A DNA stretch of 64,000 nucleotides from Ponticaulis profundi (GCF_042659465.1 NZ_JBHSSW010000028.1:186001-250000); one strand, 5' to 3'. Positions 28,308-37,666 are shown, counted from the stretch's first letter. Numbers and translations: made by a program. Notes: a model not told the origin generated them from the sequence alone.

Positions 28308-28364
28308 TACTTTGAAAAGCAAAGTAGAAGAATTTGGAATTTTGTCAACTTTGCTTTTCAAAAT
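28308..28364 (-). promoter_or_regulatory. Promoter with two palindromic operators (TACTTTG-N5-CAAAGTA type)
   Basis: Two similar dyads lie 39 bases apart: a perfect one, TACTTTG-AAAAG-CAAAGTA (28308-28326), and one with a single mismatch, ACTTTG-CTTTT-CAAAAT (28348-28364). Across their core, 28311-28325 and 28348-28362 form a perfect 15-base inverted repeat. On the minus strand TTGACA (28343-28348) and TACTTT (28321-28326), 16 bases apart, would be the -35 and -10. One dyad covers the -10 and the other meets the -35, a layout expected for repression. Confidence 0.7.
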
Positions 28365-28532
28365 GAAAATTATATCGAAAATGCAATGCGGTAAGCGCGT
28401 TTAAAGCTGCACGGTTGGGTGTTTGGCGATAGGCTAAGAGGCGTTTTGCCATCCGGCGACACCCTATGCGTCGGCGAGCCGCCTGGCACTTTGCGCGGAC
28501 TGCGTTGGGCGAAGTGACCCGATCGCGACCGC

Positions 28533-29429
28533 TTACGCGCGGGGATGCGCCTCCCTATGGGCGGCTGTGAGGCGGGATTCCTCTAGCCCTAAATAGACCT
28601 GAGTCGTTGAGGGGCTAGCATGGCCCAACAAGCCTTGAATGGAGCGAAGATCTCCGCCATGGGCCAGCAAATGACTGGCAAAGGCGTGTCGCAGAGCGTG
28701 TGGTGTGGCGCTGTCCGGAAGGCCAAGCTCCATACCGATCTGCGCCATCAGACGCTGGGCAATGCGCGCAGAGAGTGGACCGCCGCGTGCGCCATAGAAA
28801 AGTGGCGTTTCGTCTGAGAACCCATAAGGACAGAGCTTTGCATAAGTGCCAATGGCCTCTCTCGCCATGGGAAGTAACGGCACAAGTCGAACCTTCTGCC
28901 GCTTACCAACAATGCGCAGAACCTCTGGTGCGTCCCTGCAGGCGCCGGTCAGTGACAGGGCTTCAGAGATGCGCAGCCCTGCCGCGTAAAGCAGCGTCAG
29001 CAATGCCAGATCGCGGGCCTGTATCCAGGGTTCGTCGGAAATCGCTTCGGCGGCGCTCAGCAATGCTTTTGTGTCGGCTTCGGATGTCGGGCGGGGCAGG
29101 CGCTCTGGACGCTTGGGACCGGACATCGCCATCAGAGCTGCATTTTCGATACCGTGATAGCGCTGAACATATCGCAGGAAGGCTTTGACAGACGAGAGGG
29201 CTCTGGCGCGAGAAGTGGCGGCTTCGAGGCCCTCTTGTCGGCGTCTGGCGAGCCAGCGGCGCACATCGGCAGGTCGCGCATCCGCGATCGGCATATCGAG
29301 AAACGCCAGAAGCGATGTTACGTCATGTCGGTAGGCGTCGACCGTGGCAGATGAAAGCTTCCGGCTTTCCTGCAAATGGTCGAGAAAGCCCCGGATTAGG
29401 TCAGTATGAGCGTTGGCAGTTCTGGTCAT
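28533..29429 (-). CDS. xerC: Tyrosine recombinase XerC
   Basis: 298 residues. The N-terminal SAM-like core-binding domain (about 8-95) is followed by the catalytic domain with R153 (GLRISEAL), K176, H244 and R247 (HALRHAF), H270 (LLGH) and nucleophile Y279 (STTQVYL). XerC with XerD resolves chromosome dimers at dif. It is divergent from priA, a neighbour pair often seen in alphaproteobacteria. The 168 bases on its far side (28365-28532) show no further gene. Confidence 0.93.
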   Translation of the reverse strand: MTRTANAHTDLIRGFLDHLQESRKLSSATVDAYRHDVTSLLAFLDMPIADARPADVRRWLARRRQEGLEAATSRARALSSVKAFLRYVQRYHGIENAALMAMSGPKRPERLPRPTSEADTKALLSAAEAISDEPWIQARDLALLTLLYAAGLRISEALSLTGACRDAPEVLRIVGKRQKVRLVPLLPMAREAIGTYAKLCPYGFSDETPLFYGARGGPLSARIAQRLMAQIGMELGLPDSATPHALRHAFASHLLAHGGDLRSIQGLLGHASPSTTQVYLGLEESRLTAAHREAHPRA

Positions 29430-29501
29430 GTCTGTGGATTTTCCCGCTTCTGTCTTAACAGGCTCTTTTCATTTGCAGCATCACTCCTCAAAAAGGCAGG
29501 C

Positions 29502-31667
29502 ATGAAGATCGCGCGCGTCATGTTTACGCTCCCTTTGCCCGAGCCCTTTGATTATGAGGTGCCAGACGATTTTGATGTCGTGCCGGGTAGCTATGTGCGA
29601 GTGCCTTTAGGGCCGAATGAGCGGACCGGCGTTGTCTGGGATGTCTTTGAAAATGCGGAAGAGGCGCGCGATTTAAAGTCCGTCTATATGGTGTATCCGG
29701 CACCCCCAATGCCGAAATCCGTACGTGACTTCGTCGACTGGAGTGCGCGTTACACCTGCTCCAATCCTGGGGCGGTGCTACGCATGGTGCTGCGTGTGCC
29801 ATCCGCGCTGGTTCCCTCCAGGACGCAGACCGTGCTTGAAAAAGGTAATGCGGAGGTCGCGCGCATGACGCCTGCACGGGCGCGGGTTCTGGAGCTCATC
29901 GACCAGTTTCCACCGTTGACCGCTGCAGAGTTGGCGCAGGAGGCTGGCGTCTCGACGTCCGTGGTCAAGGGGCTGGCAGATCAGGGGGTGTTATCACGCA
30001 GTGAGCGCCTGATCGACATGCCTTACGAAATGCCTGCGCCTCTTGATGGTGTACATGCGCTGACCGATGAGCAGTCAGAGGCGGCTGATCTGCTCCGCCA
30101 ACGTGTGCGCGGCGATGCATTTAGCGTCACCTTGATTGACGGTGTTACCGGCTCGGGTAAGACGGAGGTCTATTTCGAAGCCATTGCCGAGGTGCTGACA
30201 TCGCATCCGCAGGGGCAGGTCCTCATCCTCCTGCCAGAAATCGCACTCACGCAAGCGATCATGAAACGGTTCGAAGCGCGTTTTGGGGCGAAGCCAACCG
30301 AATGGCATTCCGGTCTTTCCGACGCTGAACGCCGCCGGGCGTGGCGTGAAGTGGCGCACGGTCGTGCCCGCATTGTTATTGGTGCCCGTTCAGCGCTGTT
30401 TCTGCCGTTTCCGAATTTGAAGCTCGCCGTTGTGGATGAAGAACACGATGGCTCGTTCAAACAGGAAGAGGGGGTAATTTATCACGCCCGAAACCTATGC
30501 GTCGCGCGCGCGAAGTTTGAGGCCTTCTCTGTCATTCTGGCGAGTGCAACACCGGCACTGGAAAGCCTGCATAATGCGCAGCAGGGGCGATATGGCTATG
30601 TGAAACTTGCAGCGCGTCCGGGGGCTTCGCGCTTGCCAGACGTGTCGCTCGTGGACCTGCGGTCTGATCCGCCCGAGCGGGATGAATGGCTATCGCCTGT
30701 TCTGGCCCGGGCAATGGCCGAGAATCTTGAAGCGCAGGAACAGTCGCTCATCTTTCTGAACCGCAGAGGATATGCCCCGCTCGTCATCTGTAAGGCATGC
30801 GGAGATCGTCTGACAGCGCCCGGCACGCACAATTGGCTGACAGAGCACCGTTATACGGGGCGCCTGGTCTGCCATCTGACAGGCTTTTCCATGCGGCGTC
30901 CGTCGGCATGCCCGAAATGTGGTGCGCGAGACAGTCTGATGGGGGTGGGGCCAGGGATTGAGCGGGTTGCAGAGGAGATCCGTCGGAAGCTGCCCCAAGC
31001 TCGTCTTGAGCTTTTGTCTTCAGACACCGTCCAGTCCGGCGATGATATTCGTGCTCTGATCCATCGCATGGAGACAGGCCAGATTGATGTGCTCATCGGC
31101 ACTCAGATGATTGCCAAAGGACACAACTTTCCAGGCCTAACGCTTGTGGGCGTGGTCGATGCGGATGCCAGCCTGAAAGGTGGTGATTTACGTGCAGGCG
31201 AGCGTACCTTTCAGCTGCTCTCGCAGGTGGCGGGTCGGGCAGGCCGCGCCGACAAGCCGGGGCGGGCCATGCTGCAAACTTATCAGCCCGAAGCGCCGCT
31301 CATGGTGGCGCTTGCCGGGAGTGACCGCGACAGTTTCCTTGCGGTCGAAGATGAGATGCGGGATGTCATGGGCATGCCGCCACATGGCCGTTTGGCAGCG
31401 CTGATTCTCTCATTCCCCGACGATCAGGAAGCTGCGCGCCTCGCCAGAGAGATTGGCATGATGGCGCCAAATGCTGAGAGCGTTGATGTCTGGGGACCTG
31501 CGCCTGCGCCTATTTCTTTGCTCCGCGGACGTTATCGCTGGCGTTTTCTTGTGCGCGCCGATCTCAATGTCGATTTGTCGGCTTATATGTCAGCCTGGCG
31601 CAAGGCGCTTAAGCTGCCTGCGCAGGCCCGACTTCAGATCGATATCGACCCATATAGCTTTATGTAA
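29502..31667 (+). CDS. priA: Primosomal replication-restart helicase PriA, with incomplete zinc site
   Basis: 721 residues from the ATG at 29502. The 3'-end-binding domain (VMFTLPLPEPFDYEVP), a winged helix, the helicase with Walker A GVTGSGKTEV and DEEH box, and a C-terminal domain are in order. PriA reloads the replisome at stalled forks. The zinc module between the helicase lobes normally has eight cysteines as CxxC pairs. Here C430, C433, C457, C470 and C473 remain, but the expected cysteines at 439, 442 and 460 are Ala, Thr and Thr, so only one or two zinc ions could be held in a non-standard way. Confidence 0.95.
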   Translation: MKIARVMFTLPLPEPFDYEVPDDFDVVPGSYVRVPLGPNERTGVVWDVFENAEEARDLKSVYMVYPAPPMPKSVRDFVDWSARYTCSNPGAVLRMVLRVPSALVPSRTQTVLEKGNAEVARMTPARARVLELIDQFPPLTAAELAQEAGVSTSVVKGLADQGVLSRSERLIDMPYEMPAPLDGVHALTDEQSEAADLLRQRVRGDAFSVTLIDGVTGSGKTEVYFEAIAEVLTSHPQGQVLILLPEIALTQAIMKRFEARFGAKPTEWHSGLSDAERRRAWREVAHGRARIVIGARSALFLPFPNLKLAVVDEEHDGSFKQEEGVIYHARNLCVARAKFEAFSVILASATPALESLHNAQQGRYGYVKLAARPGASRLPDVSLVDLRSDPPERDEWLSPVLARAMAENLEAQEQSLIFLNRRGYAPLVICKACGDRLTAPGTHNWLTEHRYTGRLVCHLTGFSMRRPSACPKCGARDSLMGVGPGIERVAEEIRRKLPQARLELLSSDTVQSGDDIRALIHRMETGQIDVLIGTQMIAKGHNFPGLTLVGVVDADASLKGGDLRAGERTFQLLSQVAGRAGRADKPGRAMLQTYQPEAPLMVALAGSDRDSFLAVEDEMRDVMGMPPHGRLAALILSFPDDQEAARLAREIGMMAPNAESVDVWGPAPAPISLLRGRYRWRFLVRADLNVDLSAYMSAWRKALKLPAQARLQIDIDPYSFM

Positions 31668-31729
31668 TGGACATTGCGCGTTGTGGCCCTTAACGAGGCG
31701 GCAACAGGTGCAAAGGAGGCGCAGGTCTC

Positions 31730-32152
31730 GTGTTCTTTCTGAAATACCTCCCCACGCAGTCGTTGATTCTGAATTATCAGGAGCACTTTCCAGACGGCGC
31801 CGAACCGAAGATTGCGTCCCGGTTGGAAATGCTGCGAGAGGCAAGTCTGCTGCTGCGCGATCTTGAGGATTTCTTCCGCGCGCATGACTTCTCTCTGACA
31901 AGGTTTCTGATCTGTGTGATTCTTGACCGCGCTGACGAGCAGGGTGGTTTGCAGCATTCTGAAATCGTCGAACGTATTGATGTTTCCTCGCCGGTCATTA
32001 GCCGCAGTCTGAAGTCGCTGATTGATGAGAGGTTTGTGTGCGTCGAAAGCGAGACAGAAGGCAGGCGGACCAAGCGCAACCGTCTGACAGATGCAGGCAA
32101 AGCGCGACTTCAGTCGCTCATGCCGGGCTATTATGAGATACTGCTAAAATAG
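31730..32152 (+). CDS. MarR-family transcriptional regulator
   Basis: 140 residues from a GTG at 31730 with AGGAGG about ten bases upstream. The N-terminal helix contributes to the dimer; the winged helix is visible as QHSEIVERIDVSSPVISRSL (recognition helix), with LIDERFVCVES and the wing EGRRTKRNRLTDAGK. MarR proteins usually repress neighbours and respond to small ligands. Its targets are unknown; it lies between priA and an SseB-like gene. Confidence 0.82.
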   Translation: MFFLKYLPTQSLILNYQEHFPDGAEPKIASRLEMLREASLLLRDLEDFFRAHDFSLTRFLICVILDRADEQGGLQHSEIVERIDVSSPVISRSLKSLIDERFVCVESETEGRRTKRNRLTDAGKARLQSLMPGYYEILLK

Positions 32153-32210
32153 TTTCAGTTTGTGTGCGGGTCTTCTGGACGACGACAAGGCATTGGGGCA
32201 GGTAACCGAT

Positions 32211-32597
32211 ATGGTGAGCTTTATTCCTCAGAATAAGTTGGAAATCGATCTTCAGGCCGCGCGGGCTGACGGGGGGAATTTCGCTGCCTTCCTGCCGAAT
32301 TTCGTCAGAGCCAGCGTCTTCGTTCCAAGTGTGAGCGACGTTCATAAAAATCCTGGTGATTTTCAGCCCGTCCTGTTTGATCAGGAGGGTGAGCCCCGTA
32401 TGATCGTTTTCACGGCTGAAAGCCGCGCGGCGTCCGTTTCGCATGTCGGGCCCTATGTGAAAAGCCTTCCGGTTCAACGGCTTGTCACAGGTATGCCGAT
32501 GAGAACCGGTTTGCTCGTCAATCCGGGAGAGAGCGTTGGCTTTTCGATCAGTGCGGCTGGTCTGAGACGCCTGGCTGCGGACATCTCCCGAAACTGA
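32211..32597 (+). CDS. SseB-like N-terminal domain protein
   Basis: 128 residues from the ATG at 32211, which follows GGGCAGG at good spacing. The sequence follows the SseB N-domain pattern: a helix (IDLQAARADGGNFAAFLPNFV), a strand (ASVFVPSVSDV), then FQPVLFDQEGEPRMIVFTAESR and a pattern ending in NPGESVGFSISAAGL. Members with this domain are found in type III secretion and in many unrelated contexts; the function is unknown. The ATP synthase operon begins after it. Confidence 0.75.
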   Translation: MVSFIPQNKLEIDLQAARADGGNFAAFLPNFVRASVFVPSVSDVHKNPGDFQPVLFDQEGEPRMIVFTAESRAASVSHVGPYVKSLPVQRLVTGMPMRTGLLVNPGESVGFSISAAGLRRLAADISRN

Positions 32598-32764
32598 TGC
32601 AATCGCCTCAAAAACTCGTTCGAAACGCTGTTGTCACCTTTTAGGTAGCATGCTATCAGCCGCCCGACGGAGTGGAATGGGGCGCATTTTCGCGAACCTT
32701 CTTGTCTGTTAAACTGGTTTTCAAGTCCGAACCGATCTCGGTTCGTAAAACAACGGGTGAGCTC

Positions 32765-33325
32765 TTGAGCGCGATTTCTTCCGTCCAGGTGAGTCCAGCT
32801 GCTACGCGCTACGCGTCCGCACTGCTCGATCTGGCTGCCGAACAGGGTGTGATTCCCCAGACTGAAACCGAATTGACCGCTTTCGGTTCTGCGCTCGCAG
32901 AAGTCCCCGAGATCGGCGCTATTCTGTTTTCTCCGACTGTCAAAACGGAAGACAAGGTTGCGACCATCGCAACGGTCTCCGAGAAGATTGGTCTGTCTAC
33001 TCTCGTTTCAAACTTTCTGGGTGTTGTCGCGACGAACAGTCGTGCGACGGAACTCCCGGGAATGGTCAAGGCGTTTCGCGATCTTTCCGCTGAACGCCGC
33101 GGTGTGACCCGCGCCAGCGTGAAATCTGCTCACGCACTTACGGACGCGCAGGTCGAAGAACTCAAATCGCTGGTCGCTTCTGTCGCTGGCGGTGAAGTCT
33201 CTATGGATGTTGATGTTGATCCGGCACTCATCGCCGGCTTTCAGCTCAAGATCGGTTCGCGCCTCATCGACGCGAGCGTGAAATCTAAACTCGACAGAAT
33301 GAACCTTGCCATGAAGGGAGCGTGA
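32765..33325 (+). CDS. atpH: ATP synthase F1 delta subunit
   Basis: 186 residues from a TTG at 32765 with GGTGAG three bases earlier; no ATG fits the family's N-terminus (SSVQVSPAATRYASALLDLA). The six-helix N-domain binds the alpha subunits, and the C-terminal part (VDPALIAGFQLKIGSRLIDASV) contacts the b stalk. It is the first gene of atpHAGDC; the F0 genes are elsewhere, as is common in alphaproteobacteria. Confidence 0.95.
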   Translation: MSAISSVQVSPAATRYASALLDLAAEQGVIPQTETELTAFGSALAEVPEIGAILFSPTVKTEDKVATIATVSEKIGLSTLVSNFLGVVATNSRATELPGMVKAFRDLSAERRGVTRASVKSAHALTDAQVEELKSLVASVAGGEVSMDVDVDPALIAGFQLKIGSRLIDASVKSKLDRMNLAMKGA

Positions 33326-33330
33326 GCTCA

Positions 33331-34866
33331 ATGGATATCCGGGCAGCTGAGATCTCCGAGATCCTCAAGAAACAAATCCAGAATTACGGTGTGGAAGCTG
33401 AAGTTTCCGACGTCGGTCAGGTCCTTTCCGTAGGCGACGGTATCGCTCGCATACATGGCCTCGACAACGTTCAAGCCGGTGAGATGGTTGAATTTGCTGG
33501 TGGCGTTAAGGGCATGGCCCTGAACCTGGAGCGCGACAACGTTGGTGTCGTTATCTTTGGTGATGACCGCGGCATTAAAGAAGGCGACACGGTCAAGCGT
33601 CTGGCTGAGATCGTTGCTGCGCCAGTTGGTAAAGGCCTGCTCGGTCGCGTGGTGAACCCGCTCGGTGAGCCAATCGACGGCAAAGGTGAGCTGACGGGTG
33701 TCGAAGCGCGTAACCGCGTTGACGTAAAAGCGCCTGGCATTATTCCTCGTAAGTCGGTTCACGAGCCGATGATGACGGGTATCAAAGCCATTGACGGTAT
33801 GATCCCGGTCGGCCGTGGCCAGCGTGAGCTCGTCATTGGTGACCGTCAGACTGGTAAGACGGCGATCTGTATCGACACCATTCTGAACCAGAAGCCAATC
33901 AACGACGCTGCCAAAGACGATTCTGAGAAACTGTTCTGCGTCTATGTCGCGATCGGTCAGAAGCGTTCAACGGTTGCCCAGGTTGTTAAAACGCTCGAAG
34001 AGCGCGGTGCGCTTGAATACACGACGATCGTTTCTGCGACCGCTTCTGAGCCTGCGCCTCTGCAATACCTCGCGCCATACACGGGTGCGACGATTGGCGA
34101 GTATTTCCGCGACAACGGCATGCACGCACTCATCATTTTTGATGACCTGTCCAAACAGGCTGTGTCTTACCGTCAGATGTCCCTGCTTCTGCGTCGCCCA
34201 CCAGGCCGCGAAGCTTATCCTGGTGACGTATTCTACCTGCACTCCCGTCTTCTCGAGCGTGCGGCGAAACTGAACGATGATCTCGGCAATGGTTCTCTGA
34301 CGGCTCTGCCAATCATTGAAACCCAGGCGAACGACGTTTCGGCTTATATTCCGACAAACGTGATTTCGATCACTGACGGTCAGATATTCCTTGAAACCGA
34401 CCTATTCTATCAGGGTATCCGCCCGGCTGTGAACGTTGGTCTCTCGGTTTCTCGTGTGGGTTCTGCTGCTCAGACGAAAATCATGAAGAAAGTTGCTGGT
34501 TCGATGAAGGGTGAGCTTGCTCAGTACCGCGAGCTTGCAGCCTTCGCGAAATTCGGTTCGGACCTCGACCCTGCGACACAGAAAACGCTGGATCGTGGTG
34601 CGCGTCTGACCGAGCTTCTGAAACAGCCTCAGTTCTCTCCGCTCCAGATGGAAGAGCAGGCGCTGGTTATCTACGCGGGTACACGCGGCTATCTGGATGC
34701 TGTTCCGGTTGCAGACGTGACACGTTACGAAACAGAGCTCCTGAAATATCTCCACGCGAACAAGTCTGATCTTCTCGCGAAGATCCGTGACGAGAAAGCA
34801 CTCACCGACGAGATCGCTGAGATGATGGACGCTACACTGACGGAATTCACAAAGAATTTCGCTTAA
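33331..34866 (+). CDS. atpA: ATP synthase F1 alpha subunit
   Basis: 511 residues from the ATG at 33331, which has GGGAG ten bases upstream; a GTG at 33322 overlaps atpH but lacks spacing. Walker A is GDRQTGKTA near 170. Typical features follow: the beta-barrel N-domain (VGDGIARIHGL), the segment TALPIIETQANDVSAYIPTNVIS, and a helical C-domain. It forms the non-catalytic sites of the F1 head. Confidence 0.98.
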   Translation: MDIRAAEISEILKKQIQNYGVEAEVSDVGQVLSVGDGIARIHGLDNVQAGEMVEFAGGVKGMALNLERDNVGVVIFGDDRGIKEGDTVKRLAEIVAAPVGKGLLGRVVNPLGEPIDGKGELTGVEARNRVDVKAPGIIPRKSVHEPMMTGIKAIDGMIPVGRGQRELVIGDRQTGKTAICIDTILNQKPINDAAKDDSEKLFCVYVAIGQKRSTVAQVVKTLEERGALEYTTIVSATASEPAPLQYLAPYTGATIGEYFRDNGMHALIIFDDLSKQAVSYRQMSLLLRRPPGREAYPGDVFYLHSRLLERAAKLNDDLGNGSLTALPIIETQANDVSAYIPTNVISITDGQIFLETDLFYQGIRPAVNVGLSVSRVGSAAQTKIMKKVAGSMKGELAQYRELAAFAKFGSDLDPATQKTLDRGARLTELLKQPQFSPLQMEEQALVIYAGTRGYLDAVPVADVTRYETELLKYLHANKSDLLAKIRDEKALTDEIAEMMDATLTEFTKNFA

Positions 34867-34888
34867 TTCGAGCCAAGGTGGACTTTAA

Positions 34889-35773
34889 ATGGCCAGCCTG
34901 AAGGAACTCAAAGGTCGGATCACTTCTGTGAAATCCACACAGAAGATCACGAAGGCCAAGCAGATGGTCGCAGCCGCCAAGCTGCGTCGGGCTCAGGAAG
35001 CTGCTGAAGCTTCCCAGCCTTACGCAATGCGCATGGCGGCGGTCATCGCGAACCTGTCTTCTGCTGCAGAAGGTGGTCAGGGCCCGAAGCTTCTTGCCGG
35101 TACCGGTAAGGAAGACACGCACCTCCTCATCGTAATGACGGCGGAGCGCGGGCTTTGTGGTGGTTTCAACGCGAACGTCGTCAAACGCGCTCGTGAAGAG
35201 ATCCTGCGCCTGAAAGCGGAAGGTAAAACCGTCAAGATCATTACGGTCGGCAAAAAAGGTCGCGAACAACTTGTTCGCAGCTTTAAAGACCTGATGATTG
35301 ATCACGTTGATACGTCTGAAGCGCGCGGAAGCGACGATCTCTCTGCAATCGCCCTGACGCTCGGAAAGACGCTGAATGCGAAGTTTGAAGCAGAAGAATT
35401 CGACGTTTGTACCCTGATCTATTCACGTTTCCAGAACGTGATGACCCAGGTGCCGACGGCGAAACGTCTCATCCCTGCCGAGCCGCCGGAAGATACACCT
35501 GTCGTCGACCTGAAAGGCGCGACATATATCTACGAGCCATCGGAAGAAGAGATTCTTGAAGCGCTTCTGCCTCGCTATCTCAACACGCAGCTTTTGTCTG
35601 CGATGCTTGAAAGTGCTGCTGGTGAGCAAGCGGCGTCCATGACTGCCATGGACAACGCGACCCGCAACGCTGGTGAGCTGATCGACAAGCTGACGCTCCA
35701 GTACAACCGTGCCCGTCAGGCGCAGATCACGACCGAACTGGTTGAGATCATCGCCGGTGCGGAAGCGCTCTAG
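34889..35773 (+). CDS. atpG: ATP synthase F1 gamma subunit
   Basis: 294 residues. The rotor coiled coil starts with MASLKELKGRITSVKSTQKITKAKQMVAAAKLRRAQ-type sequence and ends with the C-terminal helix LIDKLTLQYNRARQAQITTELVEIIAGAEAL, both very conserved. The middle is the Rossmann-like domain with ERGLCGGFNANV. Spacing to atpD is 33 bases. Confidence 0.98.
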   Translation: MASLKELKGRITSVKSTQKITKAKQMVAAAKLRRAQEAAEASQPYAMRMAAVIANLSSAAEGGQGPKLLAGTGKEDTHLLIVMTAERGLCGGFNANVVKRAREEILRLKAEGKTVKIITVGKKGREQLVRSFKDLMIDHVDTSEARGSDDLSAIALTLGKTLNAKFEAEEFDVCTLIYSRFQNVMTQVPTAKRLIPAEPPEDTPVVDLKGATYIYEPSEEEILEALLPRYLNTQLLSAMLESAAGEQAASMTAMDNATRNAGELIDKLTLQYNRARQAQITTELVEIIAGAEAL

Positions 35774-35806
35774 AGCAGAACGAGAAACAGGATCGAGGCG
35801 AGCATT

Positions 35807-37588
35807 ATGCGTTTCTGGGTATACGAAAACAAAATTCGCAATCGCGCCCGGATTCACACCGCTGAATGCCGTTATTGCAATGACGGCAAAGGCGTTGGTG
35901 GCGCTGCTGACAATATCGAAGCAGATCAATGGCATGGTCCATTTGATCTCTTCGCAGAGGCTGAAAGCAAAGCCGCAAGCCTGGGACGTAAAGACGTCGC
36001 TGCTTGCGGTGCCTGCAAGCCAGAGACAAAAGAAGCTGCGCCTTCAAAGCCTGCCAAGAAGAAAGCTGCTCCCAAAAAGGCAGCTCCGAAATCAGCGAGC
36101 ACTACTGCTCCGAAAACCACAACCAAACAAACCGAGACAGCCAAGAAAAAGGGGCCATCAATGAGCACCTCCACCCTACCTAAAGGTAAGATCAGCCAGG
36201 TTATCGGCGCCGTCGTCGACGTCGAATTCGATGGGCACCTGCCAGACATTCTGAACGCTCTGGAAACAGACAACCAGGGCACGCGCCTGGTTCTTGAGGT
36301 TGCTCAGCACCTCGGCGAAAATACAGTTCGCACAATCGCTATGGACTCGACTGAAGGACTGGTTCGCGGCGCTGAAGTTGCCGACCTCGGCGAGCCAATC
36401 ATGGTTCCATGTGGTCCTGCAACGCTCGGCCGTATCATGAACGTTATCGGTGAGCCGATTGACGAGCGTGGCCCGGTTTCTACCGATATGCGTCGTTCAA
36501 TCCACCAGCCAGCTCCTGAATTCGTGGACCAGTCTACGTCTGCTGAAGTGCTCGTAACGGGTATCAAGGTTATCGACCTGCTCTGCCCATACGCAAAAGG
36601 TGGTAAAGTCGGTCTGTTCGGTGGTGCTGGTGTTGGTAAAACGGTTCTCATTCAGGAGCTGATCAACAACATCGCGAAACTGTTCGGCGGTTACTCCGTA
36701 TTCGCGGGTGTTGGTGAGCGTACACGCGAAGGTAACGACCTTTATCACGAGATGCAGGAAGCTGGCGTTATCAACCTCGAAGGCGAAAGCCGCGTGGCTC
36801 TGGTATACGGTCAGATGAACGAGCCTCCAGGCGCGCGTGCTCGTGTTGCTCTGACAGGTCTGTCTCAGGCTGAGTATTTCCGTGATGAAGAAGGCAAAGA
36901 CGTTCTGTTCTTCGTCGACAACATCTTCCGCTTCACACAGGCGGGTGCCGAAGTGTCAGCGCTTCTGGGTCGTATTCCTTCTGCTGTGGGTTACCAGCCA
37001 ACTCTGGCAACCGACATGGGTGGCCTGCAAGAGCGCATTACCTCTACAAACAAAGGTTCGATCACGTCGATCCAGGCCGTTTACGTTCCTGCCGATGACT
37101 TGACCGACCCTGCGCCTGCAACATCGTTTGCTCACCTTGATGCGACAACGGTTCTGAACCGTGCGATCGCTGAGAAAGGTATCTATCCAGCTGTTGACCC
37201 GCTCGACTCCTCTTCTCGTATTCTTGACCCGATGGTTGTCGGTAAAGAGCACTACGAAGTGGCTCGTGGCGTTCAGGTGATCCTGCAGAAGTACAAAGAA
37301 CTTCAGGACATCATCGCGATCCTTGGCATGGACGAGCTGTCTGAAGAAGACAAACTGGTTGTTGCTCGTGCGCGTAAAGTTGAGCGCTTCCTGTCTCAAC
37401 CGTTCGACGTTGCTGAGGTCTTCACCGGCTCTCCTGGTGTCCAGGTTAAACTCGAAGACACCGTCAAAGGCTTTAAAGGCCTCATCGCGGGTGAGTATGA
37501 CCACATTCCAGAGCAAGCTTTCTACATGTGCGGTAGCATGGACGAAGTTATTGCGAAGGCTCAGAAAATGGCAGCAGACGCCGCGTAA
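35807..37588 (+). CDS. atpD: ATP synthase F1 beta subunit with an N-terminal CxxC-module extension
   Basis: 593 residues from the ATG at 35807, which has GAGGCGAG before it. Residues 119-593 (from an ATG at 36161) are a normal catalytic beta subunit with GGAGVGKT and the DELSEEDK-type region. The first 118 residues are extra: a compact part with paired cysteines C21/C24 and C67/C70 and HGPFD, then a linker rich in Lys, Ala, Pro and Thr. The compact part resembles a small stand-alone bacterial protein type. GGGG sits six bases before the internal ATG, so both a long and a short product are possible. Lys/Ala-rich N-terminal tails on AtpD are known from Caulobacter relatives; the cysteine module is the unusual part. 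Confidence 0.95.
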   Translation: MRFWVYENKIRNRARIHTAECRYCNDGKGVGGAADNIEADQWHGPFDLFAEAESKAASLGRKDVAACGACKPETKEAAPSKPAKKKAAPKKAAPKSASTTAPKTTTKQTETAKKKGPSMSTSTLPKGKISQVIGAVVDVEFDGHLPDILNALETDNQGTRLVLEVAQHLGENTVRTIAMDSTEGLVRGAEVADLGEPIMVPCGPATLGRIMNVIGEPIDERGPVSTDMRRSIHQPAPEFVDQSTSAEVLVTGIKVIDLLCPYAKGGKVGLFGGAGVGKTVLIQELINNIAKLFGGYSVFAGVGERTREGNDLYHEMQEAGVINLEGESRVALVYGQMNEPPGARARVALTGLSQAEYFRDEEGKDVLFFVDNIFRFTQAGAEVSALLGRIPSAVGYQPTLATDMGGLQERITSTNKGSITSIQAVYVPADDLTDPAPATSFAHLDATTVLNRAIAEKGIYPAVDPLDSSSRILDPMVVGKEHYEVARGVQVILQKYKELQDIIAILGMDELSEEDKLVVARARKVERFLSQPFDVAEVFTGSPGVQVKLEDTVKGFKGLIAGEYDHIPEQAFYMCGSMDEVIAKAQKMAADAA

Positions 37589-37618
37589 AACGTCCGTACC
37601 ATTTGACGAATTAACCAG

Positions 37619-37649
37619 ACGACCGCATCCTCAGGGTGCGGTCGTTTTT
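37619..37649 (+). terminator. Intrinsic terminator between atpD and atpC
   Basis: Nine-base stem ACGACCGCA (37619-37627) with TGCGGTCGT (37637-37645) and five T at the end. It should cut transcription after atpD, leaving atpC about 1.1 kb downstream behind a separate gene. Confidence 0.88.
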
Positions 37650-37666
37650 GTTTGGGGACGGTGCAG

